Shown: positions 29,602 to 40,112, counted from the stretch's first letter. The stretch is 64,000 bases of DNA from Pulveribacter suum (GCF_003013695.1 NZ_CP027792.1:2996501-3060500), one strand, 5' to 3'. Translations and numbers: made by a program. The notes: generated by a model from the sequence alone, not told the origin.

Positions 29602-30585
29602 TTGGCAGTCCATTCTCCCAGCACCGCCGCCGCCCTTGCCTTGATCGCCCAGGACATGCAGGAGGTGGACAAGGTCATCGCTACCCGTCTGCAGTCCAGC
29701 GTGCCGCTGGTGGGCCAAGTGGCCCGGTACATCATCTCCGCGGGCGGCAAGCGCCTGCGCCCCGCCCTGCTGCTGCTGGTCAGCGGCGCGCTCGGCTATC
29801 AGGGTGTGCAACGCTTCAATCTGGCGGCGGTGGTCGAATTCATCCATACCGCCACCTTGCTGCACGATGACGTGGTGGACGAATCCACCCTGCGCCGTGG
29901 GCGCGCCACGGCCAACGAAAGCTTTGGCAACCCGGCGAGCGTGCTGGTAGGCGATTTTCTGTATTCACGCTCCTTCCAGATGATGGTGGACACGGGCAAC
30001 ATGCGCGTCATGCAGGTGCTGGCCGACGCCACCAATGTCATTGCCGAAGGCGAAGTGCAGCAGCTCATGAATACGCATGATGCATCGCTGGACGAAGCCG
30101 GCTATCTGGAGGTGATTCGGTCCAAGACCGCCAAGCTGTTCGAGGCCAGCGCCCGCCTGGCTGCGCTTCTGTCCGGCAGCAGCGCCGACATCGAGCAGGC
30201 CTGCGCCGACTACGGGCAGGCACTGGGCACCGCGTTTCAGGTGATCGACGACGTGCTGGACTATGACGGCGACGCCGGTGAGATGGGCAAGAATCTGGGC
30301 GACGACCTGCGCGAGGGCAAGGTGACCCTGCCGCTCATCATCGCCATGCAGCGCGGCAGCGCCGAGCAGCAGCAATTGCTGCGCCGGGTGATCGAGACCG
30401 GCTCGACCGAAGATCTGCCTGCCGTGATCGCCATCATCCGCGAGACGGGAGCCCTAGACGCCACGCGCCATGCTGCAGCCGCGCAGGCGCAACAGGCCAT
30501 CGACGCCGCGCACAAGCTGCCAGTCAATTCTTACTCTGAAGGTTTGCTACAATTGGCGGCTCAGCTGCTTGATCGGCGCACTTGA
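29602..30585 (+). CDS. ispB: Polyprenyl diphosphate synthase (ubiquinone side chain)
   Basis: A trans-prenyltransferase of about 327 residues that builds the quinone side chain, likely octaprenyl diphosphate. The first Asp-rich motif is LLHDDVVDES near residue 88 and the second is VIDDVLDYDGD near 215; GGKRLRPALLLL is upstream. The reading frame is open from an ATG at 29458, but the promoter at 29566 and loss of family similarity make the TTG at 29602 (then AVHSPSTAAALALIAQDM) the best start. An ATG at 29656 is a shorter option. No Shine-Dalgarno sequence is visible. Confidence 0.88.
   Translation: MAVHSPSTAAALALIAQDMQEVDKVIATRLQSSVPLVGQVARYIISAGGKRLRPALLLLVSGALGYQGVQRFNLAAVVEFIHTATLLHDDVVDESTLRRGRATANESFGNPASVLVGDFLYSRSFQMMVDTGNMRVMQVLADATNVIAEGEVQQLMNTHDASLDEAGYLEVIRSKTAKLFEASARLAALLSGSSADIEQACADYGQALGTAFQVIDDVLDYDGDAGEMGKNLGDDLREGKVTLPLIIAMQRGSAEQQQLLRRVIETGSTEDLPAVIAIIRETGALDATRHAAAAQAQQAIDAAHKLPVNSYSEGLLQLAAQLLDRRT
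30548..30553 (+). promoter_or_regulatory. Candidate -10 (TACAAT) for tRNA-Pro within ispB
   Basis: TACAAT inside the last codons of ispB, about 55 nt upstream of the tRNA 5' end. The -35 position is weak (CAATTC). It would give tRNA-Pro its own transcript with a leader of about 48 nt; the alternative is read-through from ispB. Confidence 0.35.
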
Positions 30586-30607
30586 AGTGCGCAGGCCAAA
30601 GAGCTTT

Positions 30608-30684
30608 CGGGGTGTAGCTTAGCCTGGTAGAGCGCTACGTTCGGGACGTAGAGGCCGGAGGTTCGAATCCTCTCACCCCGACCA
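30608..30684 (+). tRNA. tRNA-Pro (anticodon CGG)
   Basis: A 77-nt cloverleaf: acceptor CGGGGTG with CACCCCG, D arm GCTT/GAGC, anticodon arm CTACG-TTCGGGA-CGTAG (anticodon CGG), T arm with TTCGAAT. Discriminator A and an encoded CCA end the gene. It reads CCG proline codons. It is followed by an intrinsic terminator. Confidence 0.97.
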
Positions 30685-30711
30685 GGATTCATCCAAACAT
30701 TACAAATGTGT

Positions 30712-30746
30712 AGCCCCTGGCCAACATTGGCACAGGGGCTTTTTTT
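30712..30746 (+). terminator. Intrinsic terminator after tRNA-Pro
   Basis: The stem AGCCCCTG with CAGGGGCT around a 13-nt loop is followed by TTTTTT, 28 nt past the tRNA. It separates the ispB/tRNA transcript from pilB. Confidence 0.9.
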
Positions 30747-30873
30747 GGCTATTCCGCTACGCTGCAGGTGGCACGGCACATCCATACTGCGCCCAGCGGG
30801 CAGGCCGCGCGAGTATTGAAGATGGGCGGTGATAGGATGGTTTCCTTTTCCCGCACAAGACTCTGCTGGTTAC

Positions 30874-32610
30874 ATGGCTGCCGTCAATACTCCTCAAAAA
30901 GAAGCCCAGCCTATCGCGCTGCCGGGCTTGGCGCGCGCATTGATGTCGGTTGGAAAACTGACGCAACAATCAGCCGAAGAAGTTTACAAAAAATCACAGG
31001 CTTCGCGAGCCAGTTTCATTGCCACTTTGACGGCTGCCGGCAGCATCACGCCGGCAGAAGTGGCGCACACCGTGTCCAGCGTCTTCGGAGCCCCACTGCT
31101 GGACATTGACGCGCTCGATCCGCTGCGTATCTCCAAGGAATTGCTGGATATCAAGCTGTGCCAAGCCTACGGTGTCGTGGCCCTGAGCAAGCGCAGCAAC
31201 CGGCTGATCGTCGCCACGGCGGATCCGACCAATCAGGAGGCTGCAGAGAAGATCAAGTTCACCACGCAAATGGGCGTGGATTGGGTGATTGCCGAACACG
31301 ACAAACTGCTGCGCTTGATCGAGGCTACCGCCAAGGGCGGGCCGGAGTCGATGGATGCCATCGTTAGCGGCGGCGACTTCGAGTTTGACGACACCTCGAT
31401 GGAGGCAGCGGCCGAAGAAGAGGACGCCCAGACGAATGAGGTCGAAGACGCGCCCATCGTCAAGTTTTTGCACAAGATGCTGCTCGATGCGTTCAACATG
31501 CGCGCGTCCGATTTGCACTTCGAACCTTACGAGCATCACTACCGGGTGCGCTTTCGCGTCGATGGCGAGTTGCGCGAGATTGCATCGCCGCCCATTGCCA
31601 TTAAGGAGAAGCTGGCCTCGCGCATCAAGGTGATCTCGCGCCTGGACATCTCCGAAAAGCGCGTGCCCCAGGATGGCCGCATGAAGCTGAAAGTAGGCCC
31701 GGACCGGGTGATCGACTTTCGCGTGAGCACGCTGCCCACCCTGTTCGGCGAGAAGATCGTGATCCGTATCCTGGACCCCAGCAGCGCCAAGCTGGGCATT
31801 GAAGCGCTGGGCTACGAGCCGGAGGAGAAGGAGCGGCTGCTGCGTGCCATCGGCCGCCCCTACGGAATGATCCTGGTGACGGGGCCTACCGGTTCGGGCA
31901 AGACGGTGTCCCTCTATACCTGCCTGAATCTGTTGAACAAGCCGGGCGTGAATATCGCTACAGCCGAAGACCCTTCGGAAATCAACCTGCCCGGCGTGAA
32001 CCAGGTCAACGTCAATGAAAGGGCCGGCCTCACTTTCGCCACAGCGCTGAAGGCATTTCTGCGCCAGGATCCGGACATCATCATGGTGGGTGAAATCCGT
32101 GACCTGGAAACGGCGGACATTTCCATCAAGGCGGCGCAGACCGGTCACCTGGTTCTGTCCACGCTGCACACCAACGACGCGCCCACCACGCTCACGCGCA
32201 TGCGCAACATGGGCATTGCGCCGTTCAACATCGCCTCCAGCGTGATTTTGATCACCGCACAACGCCTGGCACGTCGCCTGTGCCCCAATTGCAAGGAGCC
32301 GGCCGACATTCCGCACGAATCATTGCTGGATGCCGGCTTCAGCGAGGAAGAGATCGATGGGTCCTGGACACCCTACCGGCCGGTGGGCTGTTCAGCATGC
32401 AACAACGGCTACAAGGGCCGGGTGGGCATCTACGAGGTGATGCCGATCACTGAAGATTTGCAGCGCATCATCCTGGCCGACGGCAGCGCTCTGGAAATCG
32501 CTGCCCAGGCGCGGCTCGAGGGAGTGCGCTCGCTGCGCCAGTCCGGGCTGCACAAAGTAAAAACGGGAATGACGTCGCTGGAGGAAGTCCTGGGCGTCAC
32601 CAACGAATAG
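30874..32610 (+). CDS. pilB: Type IV pilus assembly ATPase
   Basis: A 578-residue PilB/GspE-type hexameric ATPase that powers pilus extension. The N-terminal MshEN/T2SSE_N domain spans about 20-160. The ATPase core has Walker A GPTGSGKT near 337, the Asp box around TAEDPSEINLPG, Walker B with MVGEIRDLETA near 407 and the His box QTGHLVLSTLHTNDA. A zinc-binding tetracysteine region follows (CPNC near 469, CSAC near 505). The start at 30874 (MAAVNTPQKEAQ) is chosen over an in-frame ATG 45 nt upstream because the extra residues look non-coding. pilC and pilD follow. Confidence 0.95.
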   Translation: MAAVNTPQKEAQPIALPGLARALMSVGKLTQQSAEEVYKKSQASRASFIATLTAAGSITPAEVAHTVSSVFGAPLLDIDALDPLRISKELLDIKLCQAYGVVALSKRSNRLIVATADPTNQEAAEKIKFTTQMGVDWVIAEHDKLLRLIEATAKGGPESMDAIVSGGDFEFDDTSMEAAAEEEDAQTNEVEDAPIVKFLHKMLLDAFNMRASDLHFEPYEHHYRVRFRVDGELREIASPPIAIKEKLASRIKVISRLDISEKRVPQDGRMKLKVGPDRVIDFRVSTLPTLFGEKIVIRILDPSSAKLGIEALGYEPEEKERLLRAIGRPYGMILVTGPTGSGKTVSLYTCLNLLNKPGVNIATAEDPSEINLPGVNQVNVNERAGLTFATALKAFLRQDPDIIMVGEIRDLETADISIKAAQTGHLVLSTLHTNDAPTTLTRMRNMGIAPFNIASSVILITAQRLARRLCPNCKEPADIPHESLLDAGFSEEEIDGSWTPYRPVGCSACNNGYKGRVGIYEVMPITEDLQRIILADGSALEIAAQARLEGVRSLRQSGLHKVKTGMTSLEEVLGVTNE

Positions 32611-32634
32611 AACCGCAAAAAAAGAGGGTGAGAT

Positions 32635-33852
32635 ATGGCTACGGCTGCATCAAGGAACATCAAGGACGCAGTCTTTGAGTGGGAGGGCAAGGACCGCAGC
32701 GGCAAGATCGTGCGCGGTGAAGTGCGTGCTTCCGGCGAGAACCAGGTCAAGGCCACGCTGCGCCGCCAGGGCGTTCTGGCCACCAAGATCAAGAAGCGCC
32801 GCACGCGCTCGGGCAAGAAGATCAAGCCCAAGGACATTGCGCTGTTCACACGGCAGATGGCAACCATGATGAAGGCAGGCGTGCCACTGCTGCAGTCCTT
32901 TGACATCGTGGGCCGGGGCAATACCAACGCCAGCGTGACCAAGCTGCTCAATGACATCCGGGCGGACGTGGAAACCGGCACATCGCTGAATTCTGCGTTC
33001 CGCAAGTACCCGATGTACTTCGACAGCCTTTATTGCAACCTGGTGGAAGCGGGCGAGGCGGCCGGTATTTTGGAAGCTCTGCTGGACCGGCTGGCGCTGT
33101 ACATGGAGAAAACTGAGGCCATCAAGTCCAAGATCCGCTCGGCGCTGATGTACCCCATCTCCGTGGTCGTGGTGGCCTTCGTGGTGGTCACCGTCATCAT
33201 GATTTTCGTGATTCCGGCGTTCAAGGAGGTCTTTACCTCCTTCGGAGCCGACCTGCCAGCGCCCACGCTGCTGGTTATGGCCATCAGCGAATTCTTTGTC
33301 GCCTATTGGTGGCTGATTTTCGGCGTGCTCGGCGGAGGGTTCTACTTCTTCATGCAGGCCTGGAAGCGCAGCGAGAAGATGCAGGCCACCATGGACCGGC
33401 TGCTGCTGAAGCTGCCCGTCTTCGGCGCCCTGATCGACAAATCGGCCGTCGCGCGCTGGACGCGCACGCTGTCCACCATGTTCGCTGCGGGCGTACCGCT
33501 GGTGGAAGCGCTGGACTCCGTGGGCGGAGCTGCAGGCAACTACGTCTATGCCTCGGCCACCGAACGCATCCAGCAGGAGGTTTCCACCGGCACCAGCCTC
33601 ACGGCGGCCATGGGCAATGCCAACGTTTTCCCTTCCATGGTGCTGCAGATGTGCGCCATCGGTGAGGAATCCGGCGCCCTGGACCATATGCTGGGCAAGG
33701 CGGCAGATTTCTACGAAGCCGAGGTGGATGAGATGGTGGCCGGCCTGTCCAGCCTGATGGAGCCCATCATCATCGTGTTTCTGGGCACCCTCATCGGCGG
33801 CATCGTGGTGTCGATGTACCTGCCCATCTTCAAGCTGGGACAAGTGGTCTGA
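32635..33852 (+). CDS. pilC: Type IV pilus inner-membrane platform protein
   Basis: A 405-residue PilC/GspF protein. Two repeated T2SF domains are visible, one at about 75-195 (FTRQMATMMKAGVPLLQSFD) and one at about 275-395 (WTRTLSTMFAAGVPLVEALD), with three hydrophobic segments near 180-205, 220-245 and 380-400. It is the membrane platform on which PilB acts. It lies 24 nt after pilB and overlaps pilD by one base (TGATG), a translational coupling. Confidence 0.96.
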   Translation: MATAASRNIKDAVFEWEGKDRSGKIVRGEVRASGENQVKATLRRQGVLATKIKKRRTRSGKKIKPKDIALFTRQMATMMKAGVPLLQSFDIVGRGNTNASVTKLLNDIRADVETGTSLNSAFRKYPMYFDSLYCNLVEAGEAAGILEALLDRLALYMEKTEAIKSKIRSALMYPISVVVVAFVVVTVIMIFVIPAFKEVFTSFGADLPAPTLLVMAISEFFVAYWWLIFGVLGGGFYFFMQAWKRSEKMQATMDRLLLKLPVFGALIDKSAVARWTRTLSTMFAAGVPLVEALDSVGGAAGNYVYASATERIQQEVSTGTSLTAAMGNANVFPSMVLQMCAIGEESGALDHMLGKAADFYEAEVDEMVAGLSSLMEPIIIVFLGTLIGGIVVSMYLPIFKLGQVV

Positions 33853-34739
33853 TGACCGGCTCCCCCCTTGCCGATGCCGTGTTGATCGGTATCGTCGGGC
33901 TGCTCGTGGGCAGCTTCCTGAATGTAGTCATCTACCGCCTGCCGCTGATGATGGAGCGCCAGTGGGCTGACGAGTGCACGCAATATGCCCAGGACAGCGG
34001 CCTGCTGGCTCAGGCCAGCCAGCCAGCCGAGAAAGCAGCCGAGCGCTTCAACCTCCTGGTTCCGCGCTCGCGCTGCCCTTCCTGCGGACACGGCATCCGC
34101 TGGTTCGAGAACGTGCCGGTACTGAGCTGGCTGGCTTTGCGGGGGCGTTGCGCCGCTTGCAAGGCGCCCATCAGCGCACGCTATCCTCTGGTGGAGCTGG
34201 CCACGGGCGCACTGTTCTATGCCTGCGCCGCCAAGTGGGGATGGACGGCCACCACGGCCGTCTGGTGTGTGTTCTGCGCGGCGTTGGTAGCCCTGACCTT
34301 CATCGACTGGGACACTACACTGCTGCCCGACGACATCACCCTGCCGCTGCTGTGGGGCGGCTTGCTGGCTTCGGCAGCGGGGCTGACGGCCGTACCGCTG
34401 ACCGATGCCGTGATCGGTGCAACCGCGGGCTACCTGTCGCTTTGGGCCGTCTATTGGGGCTTCAAACTGGCCACGGGCAAGGAGGGCATGGGCTACGGGG
34501 ACTTCAAACTCTTTGCGGCCCTCGGGGCCTGGTTCGGCTGGCAGGCTTTGGTGCCCATCATCTTGCTCGCCTCGGTCATCGGGGCCCTGGTCGGCATCGC
34601 AATGAAATTCGCCAGCAGCTTGCGCGATGGCAAATATGTGCCGTTCGGCCCGTTTCTGGCCGGCGGTGGCTTTGCCGCTCTGCTGTGGGGACCGGGACGC
34701 ATCATGCAAGCGGTGTTCTCCACCCTGGGTTTGGCGTGA
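33852..34739 (+). CDS. pilD: Prepilin peptidase / N-methyltransferase
   Basis: A 295-residue bifunctional aspartic protease that cleaves and methylates type IV prepilins. The N-terminal methyltransferase domain has the zinc cysteines CPSC (near 74) and CAAC (near 100) and the family block LVGSFLNVVIYRLP. The catalytic Asp residues lie in FIDWDTTLLPD (near 152) and the GMGYGDFKLFAALG motif (near 215). About eight membrane segments. The coaE GTG start overlaps its stop by 4 nt. Confidence 0.96.
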   Translation: MTGSPLADAVLIGIVGLLVGSFLNVVIYRLPLMMERQWADECTQYAQDSGLLAQASQPAEKAAERFNLLVPRSRCPSCGHGIRWFENVPVLSWLALRGRCAACKAPISARYPLVELATGALFYACAAKWGWTATTAVWCVFCAALVALTFIDWDTTLLPDDITLPLLWGGLLASAAGLTAVPLTDAVIGATAGYLSLWAVYWGFKLATGKEGMGYGDFKLFAALGAWFGWQALVPIILLASVIGALVGIAMKFASSLRDGKYVPFGPFLAGGGFAALLWGPGRIMQAVFSTLGLA

Positions 34740-35356
34740 CGGCAGCGCGCCAGCGCGCGTTGCGGCTGGGCGTGACGGGCGGAATCGGCAGCGGCAAAAG
34801 CACTTTTGCCGCCATGCTGCACAGGTGCGGCGCAGCACTGGTGGACGCCGATCAGCTCGCACGTGCGACGACGGAAAGTGGTGGCAGCGCCATCGACGCC
34901 ATCCGCGAGCAGTTTGGCGAAGGTTTCATCAATGCCAGCGGCGCCATGGACCGCGACCGAATGCGCGCCCTGGCCTTCTCCGAGCCGCAGGCGCGCGAAC
35001 GACTGCAGGCCATCATCCACCCCCTCGTAGGCTTGGCGATCGTGCAGGCGCAGCAGCAGGCCGAAGCGGCCGGCCATAGGGTGGTGGCGCTGGACATCCC
35101 CCTGCTTACCGAGTCGCCCCGCTGGCCGCGCCAGCTCGATGCAGTACTGGTGGTGGATTGCCGTGAGGAGACGCAGATTGAGCGCGTGCGTTTGCGCAGC
35201 GGCTTGGACGAGGCGGCAGTGCGGGCCATCATGGCCACGCAAAGCAGCCGTGCCACGCGGCGCGCAGCAGCCGACTGGGTGGTTTTCAATGAAGGCCTGG
35301 GTCTGCCCGAACTGCTGGCCGTGGCCCGTCAGATCAGTGCAAGCTTGGGACTATGA
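34736..35356 (+). CDS. coaE: Dephospho-CoA kinase (GTG start)
   Basis: A 206-residue kinase for the last step of CoA synthesis. The P-loop GGIGSGKST is at about residues 15-23, with ALVDADQLAR and the LID region around RVRLRSGLDEAAVRAIMATQ. The start is a GTG at 34736-34738 that overlaps the pilD TGA (GTGA), and no ATG lies at a usable position, so a non-ATG coupled start is very likely. It is part of the conserved pilD-coaE-zapD-yacG run. Confidence 0.93.
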   Translation: MTAARQRALRLGVTGGIGSGKSTFAAMLHRCGAALVDADQLARATTESGGSAIDAIREQFGEGFINASGAMDRDRMRALAFSEPQARERLQAIIHPLVGLAIVQAQQQAEAAGHRVVALDIPLLTESPRWPRQLDAVLVVDCREETQIERVRLRSGLDEAAVRAIMATQSSRATRRAAADWVVFNEGLGLPELLAVARQISASLGL

Positions 35357-35407
35357 TGCACGGGGCGCCGGCGATGCGGCCGCGCGCCTGCCCGGAAAGT
35401 CCGCAGC

Positions 35408-36163
35408 GTGATCCTGTACGAATACCCCTTCAACGAACGTCTGAGAACCTACCTGCGGCTGGAGCAGCTGTTTCGCCGCCTGGGTGAGCTGGCTGGCCGC
35501 AGCCATCCGCTGGATCACCACTATGCACTGGTGACCATCTTCGAGGTGATGGATGTGGCAGCGCGTGCCGATCTCAAGACCGACGTGCTCAAGGATCTGG
35601 AAAGGCACAAGCATCAGCTGGAGGGTTTTCGCGGCAATCCCTCGATTTCCGAGGCTGCCCTGAACGCAGTGATCGATCAGCTGGACCAGTGCTTTTCTGC
35701 CCTGAACTCCCAAAGCGGCAAGGCCGGCCAGTCACTGACCGAAAACGAGTGGCTGATGAGCATCCGCAGCCGTGTGGGCATCCCTGGCGGTACCTGCGGC
35801 TTCGATCTGCCGGCCTACTACTCTTGGCAGCATCTGCCGGCGCCACAGCGTCAGCAGGATCTGAATCGTTGGACCGCCACGCTGGCTCCCCTAGCCGATG
35901 CCATCTTGCTGCTGCTCAGGTTGCTGCGCGACACGGGCATGCCCCAGAAGGTGGCGGCCGAGCGCGGCCAGTTCCAGCAGAACCTGCCGCAGGGCCGCAC
36001 CTTCCAGCTGCTGCGCCTGGCCATCGATCCGGACCTGCAGCTGATCCCGGAAATCAGCGGCAATCGACTGATCGTCTCGGTGCGCCTGATGCGCCAGGAA
36101 GAAAGCGGCCGGCTGGTGGCAACCAACGAAGATGCCGCCTTTGAACTCACGCTGTGCGCTTGA
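35408..36163 (+). CDS. zapD: Cell division protein ZapD
   Basis: A 251-residue ZapD (YacF) protein, which bundles FtsZ filaments at the Z ring. The N-terminus [20 protein letters not shown], the block [20 protein letters not shown] and [13 protein letters not shown] are characteristic. The C-terminal half is beta-rich. It lies 51 nt after coaE and 11 nt before yacG, in the usual order. Confidence 0.95.
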   Translation: MILYEYPFNERLRTYLRLEQLFRRLGELAGRSHPLDHHYALVTIFEVMDVAARADLKTDVLKDLERHKHQLEGFRGNPSISEAALNAVIDQLDQCFSALNSQSGKAGQSLTENEWLMSIRSRVGIPGGTCGFDLPAYYSWQHLPAPQRQQDLNRWTATLAPLADAILLLLRLLRDTGMPQKVAAERGQFQQNLPQGRTFQLLRLAIDPDLQLIPEISGNRLIVSVRLMRQEESGRLVATNEDAAFELTLCA

Positions 36164-36174
36164 GTCGATCCTTC

Positions 36175-36390
36175 ATGGCGCAAACACTTTCAACATCCGA
36201 CGTAGCCGCAGCCAGGCAGGTCCCCTGCCCGGCATGTGGCGGGCCCAGCCTGTACAGCCCGGCAAACCCTTCCCGGCCTTTTTGCAGCGAGCGCTGCAGG
36301 AAGATTGATCTAGGCGCGTGGGCCAACGACGAATTCCGCATGCCGGACAACGAACCAGCGGACCCGGGCGCGAGCGATCAAACCTCGTAG
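36175..36390 (+). CDS. yacG: DNA gyrase inhibitor YacG
   Basis: A 71-residue zinc protein that in E. coli binds GyrB and inhibits gyrase. The zinc ligands are C18 and C21 (CPACGG) and C37 and C41 ([12 protein letters not shown]), followed by the family block [15 protein letters not shown] chose the ATG at 36175 because it begins just before the zinc motif; a start at 36154 would overlap zapD. Its 3' end overlaps the end of the opposing DUF1330 pseudogene by 13 nt. Confidence 0.9.
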   Translation: MAQTLSTSDVAAARQVPCPACGGPSLYSPANPSRPFCSERCRKIDLGAWANDEFRMPDNEPADPGASDQTS

Positions 36391-36664
36391 ATCGTCAGCA
36401 CCTCGTCGGCCGCCCAGCTGCGCAGTGCGCTCAGCGCCTGGTAAGAGGGCGAAGCGAGCCAGCCGTGGGCCGCCCGCACAGGCGGAAAGGCGATGGCGAC
36501 GATATCGCCATGGGCTCAGCGCCGCACAAGACCGCCACCGCCGGGCCGCGCAGCAGCAGCTGGCCACCCCAGGGCAGCAGCATGGCGGGAGCGCAGCTGC
36601 GGTATCGGTCTCACAGCTGCGCGTTTTTCACGCTGATGCGCCCGACGGCGTGGGCGGCAGGCAT
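36378..36664 (-). pseudogene. Decayed DUF1330-family gene (nonsense plus frameshift)
   Basis: Reading the minus strand from the ATG at 36662-36664 gives MPAAHAVGRISVKNAQL, then an in-frame TGA at 36611-36613 where the family usually has Trp, then DRYRSCAPAMLLPWGGQLLL in the same frame. Near 36505-36515 the frame shifts by one base, after which GDIVAIAFPPVRAAHGWLAS and [11 protein letters not shown] continue to a TGA at 36378-36380. Joined, these pieces make a normal DUF1330 protein of about 95 residues. The total length, 287 nt, is not a multiple of three. The start lies 14 nt after livF, so it was probably the last gene of the liv operon. Confidence 0.82.
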
Positions 36665-36677
36665 GCCGAGGCCTCGC

Positions 36678-37372
<695 letters not shown>

Positions 37373-37376
<4 letters not shown>

Positions 37377-39223
37377 GCCACCTCCTCATAAACACCCCCG
37401 AGGTAGGCCTCCTGGACCTTCGGGTTGGATTTGATCTCTTCAGGCGTGCCTTCCACAAGCAAGCTGCCCTCCTGCAGTACGGTGACCTTGCCGACCAGCT
37501 CGAACAACGAGTCCATGTCGTGATCGATGATGACCAGGGTGCGCCCGCGGGCGATGGACTTGAGAAGCGCCACGGTTTCCACGCGTTCTTGCGGGCTCAT
37601 GCCGGCCAGCGGCTCGTCCAGCAGCAGCAGGCTGGGTGACGTGGCCAGCGCAAGGCCGATTTCCAGCCGGCGTTTCTCGCCGTAGGCCAGCTCGGACACC
37701 GGTGCATCCAGGCGCGCCGTCAGGTTCACCAGCGTGGCCGTCTGCTCCACCAGGCGGTTCAGCTTGGGCACCTTGTTCAGGTTGCGGAACAGGTCGAGCT
37801 TGAACTTGCCGCGCAGCTCGCCCAGGGCAGCAATGGTCAGGTTCTGGCGTACCGTCAGCCGCTCGAAAAGCTGGTTGATCTGGTAGCTCTTGGTCAGGCC
37901 CATCTGGCAGGCATCCGTGACGTTCATTTCCGTGATGTCCTTGCCGTCGAAGATGATCCGGCCGGCCGTAGGCTCGACCTCACAGGTCAGCATCTTGAAG
38001 AACGTGCTCTTGCCTGCCCCGTTGGGACCGATGATGCCGCGGATCTCGCCGTGATCGACCGTGAAGTCGATGTCGCTGTTGGCCAGCAGGCCACCGTAGC
38101 GCTTGGTCAGCCCGGTCGCCTTGAGGATCGGCCCCGTTTTGCCGGTTGTCGTCTTGATGGCCACCGCTGCGTCACCGCCCATGTCCGCACGCGCAGCAGG
38201 CGCAGCAGCCACGGCCGCGGGAGCTGCCCCCACCGGCGAGGCCACCTGACGCCGATGGCGCAGCTTGCCGTAGAGGTCGGAAATGGCCCCAGCCAAGCCG
38301 CGGCGCAGGAAGCACACCAGCAGCACGAACACAATGCCCAGGATCAGCCTCCAGGTCGCTCCCAGGTTGAGCACGGTCTGGAAGAAGTCGCTGAGATACA
38401 GCCAGACGATGGCACCCAGCAGCGGCCCGAACAGGGTGCCTGCGCCGCCGATGGCGGTTTGCATCACGATCTCGCCCGAGGTTGCAAACATGAAAGCATC
38501 CGGCGGCATGAAGCCTTGCATCATGCCCAGCAGGCCGCCGCCGAAGCCGGCGTACATCGCCGCGATGACGAACACCACCAGCTTGTAGCTGCGAACGTTG
38601 TGCCCCAGCGCCTGGGCGCGCAGTGGGTTTTCGCGAATGGCACGCATGACCAGGCCAAACGGCGAGCGCACGATGCGCAGCGCAATCACCAGCCCCACGA
38701 AGTACCAGAACGCGAAGAAGGCGTACATCTGCAGGTTGCTGGTGAATTCCAGTGTCGTGAAGCCCAGCGGCAGGTTCGGCGGCGGCACGCCTGGCAGACC
38801 GTTCTCGCCGCCGGTGTATTGCGACAGCGGGTTGAACTCCACAAAGAAAAACACTTCGGCGATGGCCACCGTGATCATCGCGAAATAGATACCCGTGCGC
38901 CGCAGTGCGATCAGGCCGATGACGTAGCCGATCACCCCCGCGAAGGCAGTGCCGAGAAACAGCGCCGCGATGGTGTTGGTAAACGAGGTCTGCGTCAGCA
39001 AATAGGCCGCGAACATGCCGCCGGAGCCGAAGAAGGCCGACTGGCCGAACGACAGCAAGCCGGTGTAGCCAAACAGCAGGTCAAAGCCGATGCCGACCAG
39101 GCCCCAGATCAGGATGCGGTTGATGGTGGCCGGAGAAAAGCCCAGATGGGGCAGCACGAAGGGTGCGGCTACCAGTGCCAGGATGGTCAGCGCCTCGACG
39201 AGGAAGGGACGTTGTCTTGTCAT
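37373..39223 (-). CDS. Fused LivM-LivG permease/ATP-binding protein
   Basis: A 616-residue fusion. Residues about 1-330 form a LivM-type permease with roughly nine membrane segments (GLLSFGQSAFFGSGGMFAAY, RAIRENPLRAQALGHNV). An Ala/Pro-rich linker covers about 335-375. Residues about 376-616 form a LivG ATPase with Walker A GPNGAGKST, a degenerate signature (SELAYGEKRRLEIGLAL) typical of LivG and Walker B LLLLDEPLAGM. Such fusions occur in other betaproteobacteria. The start at 39221-39223 lies 13 nt after livH. Stop overlaps livF by ATGA. Confidence 0.93.
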
Positions 39224-39236
39224 GGTGTGGTTCCCT

Positions 39237-40112
39237 TCATTCGCGGCCGACGCTGCCAAGCAGACCGCGCGGGCGCAGCACCAGCACCAGCGTCATCGCC
39301 ACGAACAGCATGACGTAGGAGTAGGCGGGGTTGACCATGGAAGTCAGGCTGATGATCTCCCCGGCAATCAGGCCGCCCAGGATGGCACCGGGAAACGAGC
39401 CCACGCCGCCGATCACGACCACGACGAAGGTCTGCACCAGGATGGCATCGCCCACGTCTGGCGCCACGGAGACTACGGGCGCGTTGACGATGCCGGCAAA
39501 ACCCGCAGCCATGGCGCCGATGCCGAACACCAGCATGAAGATGCGATAGACGTTGATGCCGAGCGAGTCCACCATCACGGAGTCCTCGATACCGGCGCGC
39601 ACGATCATGCCGATGCGGGTGCGGTACAGCACCCAATACAGAACGAACAATGCCACCGCGATGATCGCCAGCAGGCCGATACGGTAGGTGGGATAGACCA
39701 TGAAGCCCAGCTGCGTGATGCCCGTGAGCGGCGCCGGCGGCGGCACGGTCTTGGACAGGCTGCCGAAGAAGAACCGCACGGCCTCGACGAAGACGATGCC
39801 GAGGCCGAAGGTCACCAGGAGCTGATCCTCGGGCGGGCGGGAGTAGAAGTGGCGGATGATCAACTGCTCCGTGATCAGGCCCACCACCATCACGAACAAG
39901 GCCCCGGCAACGACCGCGACGATGAATGAGCCGGTGTAGGTGTAGGCCATCCAGCCGGCGTAGCCGCCCAGCATGAACATGGCCCCATGCGCCAGATTGA
40001 GCACGCCCAGCGTGCCGTAGATGATCGTCAGGCCGGAGGAGATCAGCGCCAGCAAGGCACCGAGCACCAGCCCGTTGAAGCATTGTGAGATGAAGTTGGC
40101 CCAATTGATCAC
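39237..40112 (-). CDS. livH: Branched-chain amino acid-type ABC transporter permease (LivH)
   Basis: A 291-residue LivH-class permease with about eight membrane segments, starting MINWANFISQCFNGLVLGAL. The family blocks LTIIYGTLGVLNLAHGAMFM and VVVIGGVGSFPGAILGGLIAG are clear. It forms the channel with the LivM half of the next gene. It lies 151 nt downstream of the receptor gene; that gap carries a GC hairpin. Confidence 0.94.
   Translation of the reverse strand: MINWANFISQCFNGLVLGALLALISSGLTIIYGTLGVLNLAHGAMFMLGGYAGWMAYTYTGSFIVAVVAGALFVMVVGLITEQLIIRHFYSRPPEDQLLVTFGLGIVFVEAVRFFFGSLSKTVPPPAPLTGITQLGFMVYPTYRIGLLAIIAVALFVLYWVLYRTRIGMIVRAGIEDSVMVDSLGINVYRIFMLVFGIGAMAAGFAGIVNAPVVSVAPDVGDAILVQTFVVVVIGGVGSFPGAILGGLIAGEIISLTSMVNPAYSYVMLFVAMTLVLVLRPRGLLGSVGRE

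Noticed and set aside
30608..30760. tRNA-Pro as an integration site for a mobile element
   Set aside because: No duplicated tRNA 3' end, integrase or element-type gene is found up to 42 kb, and the downstream pil genes are in a conserved order.
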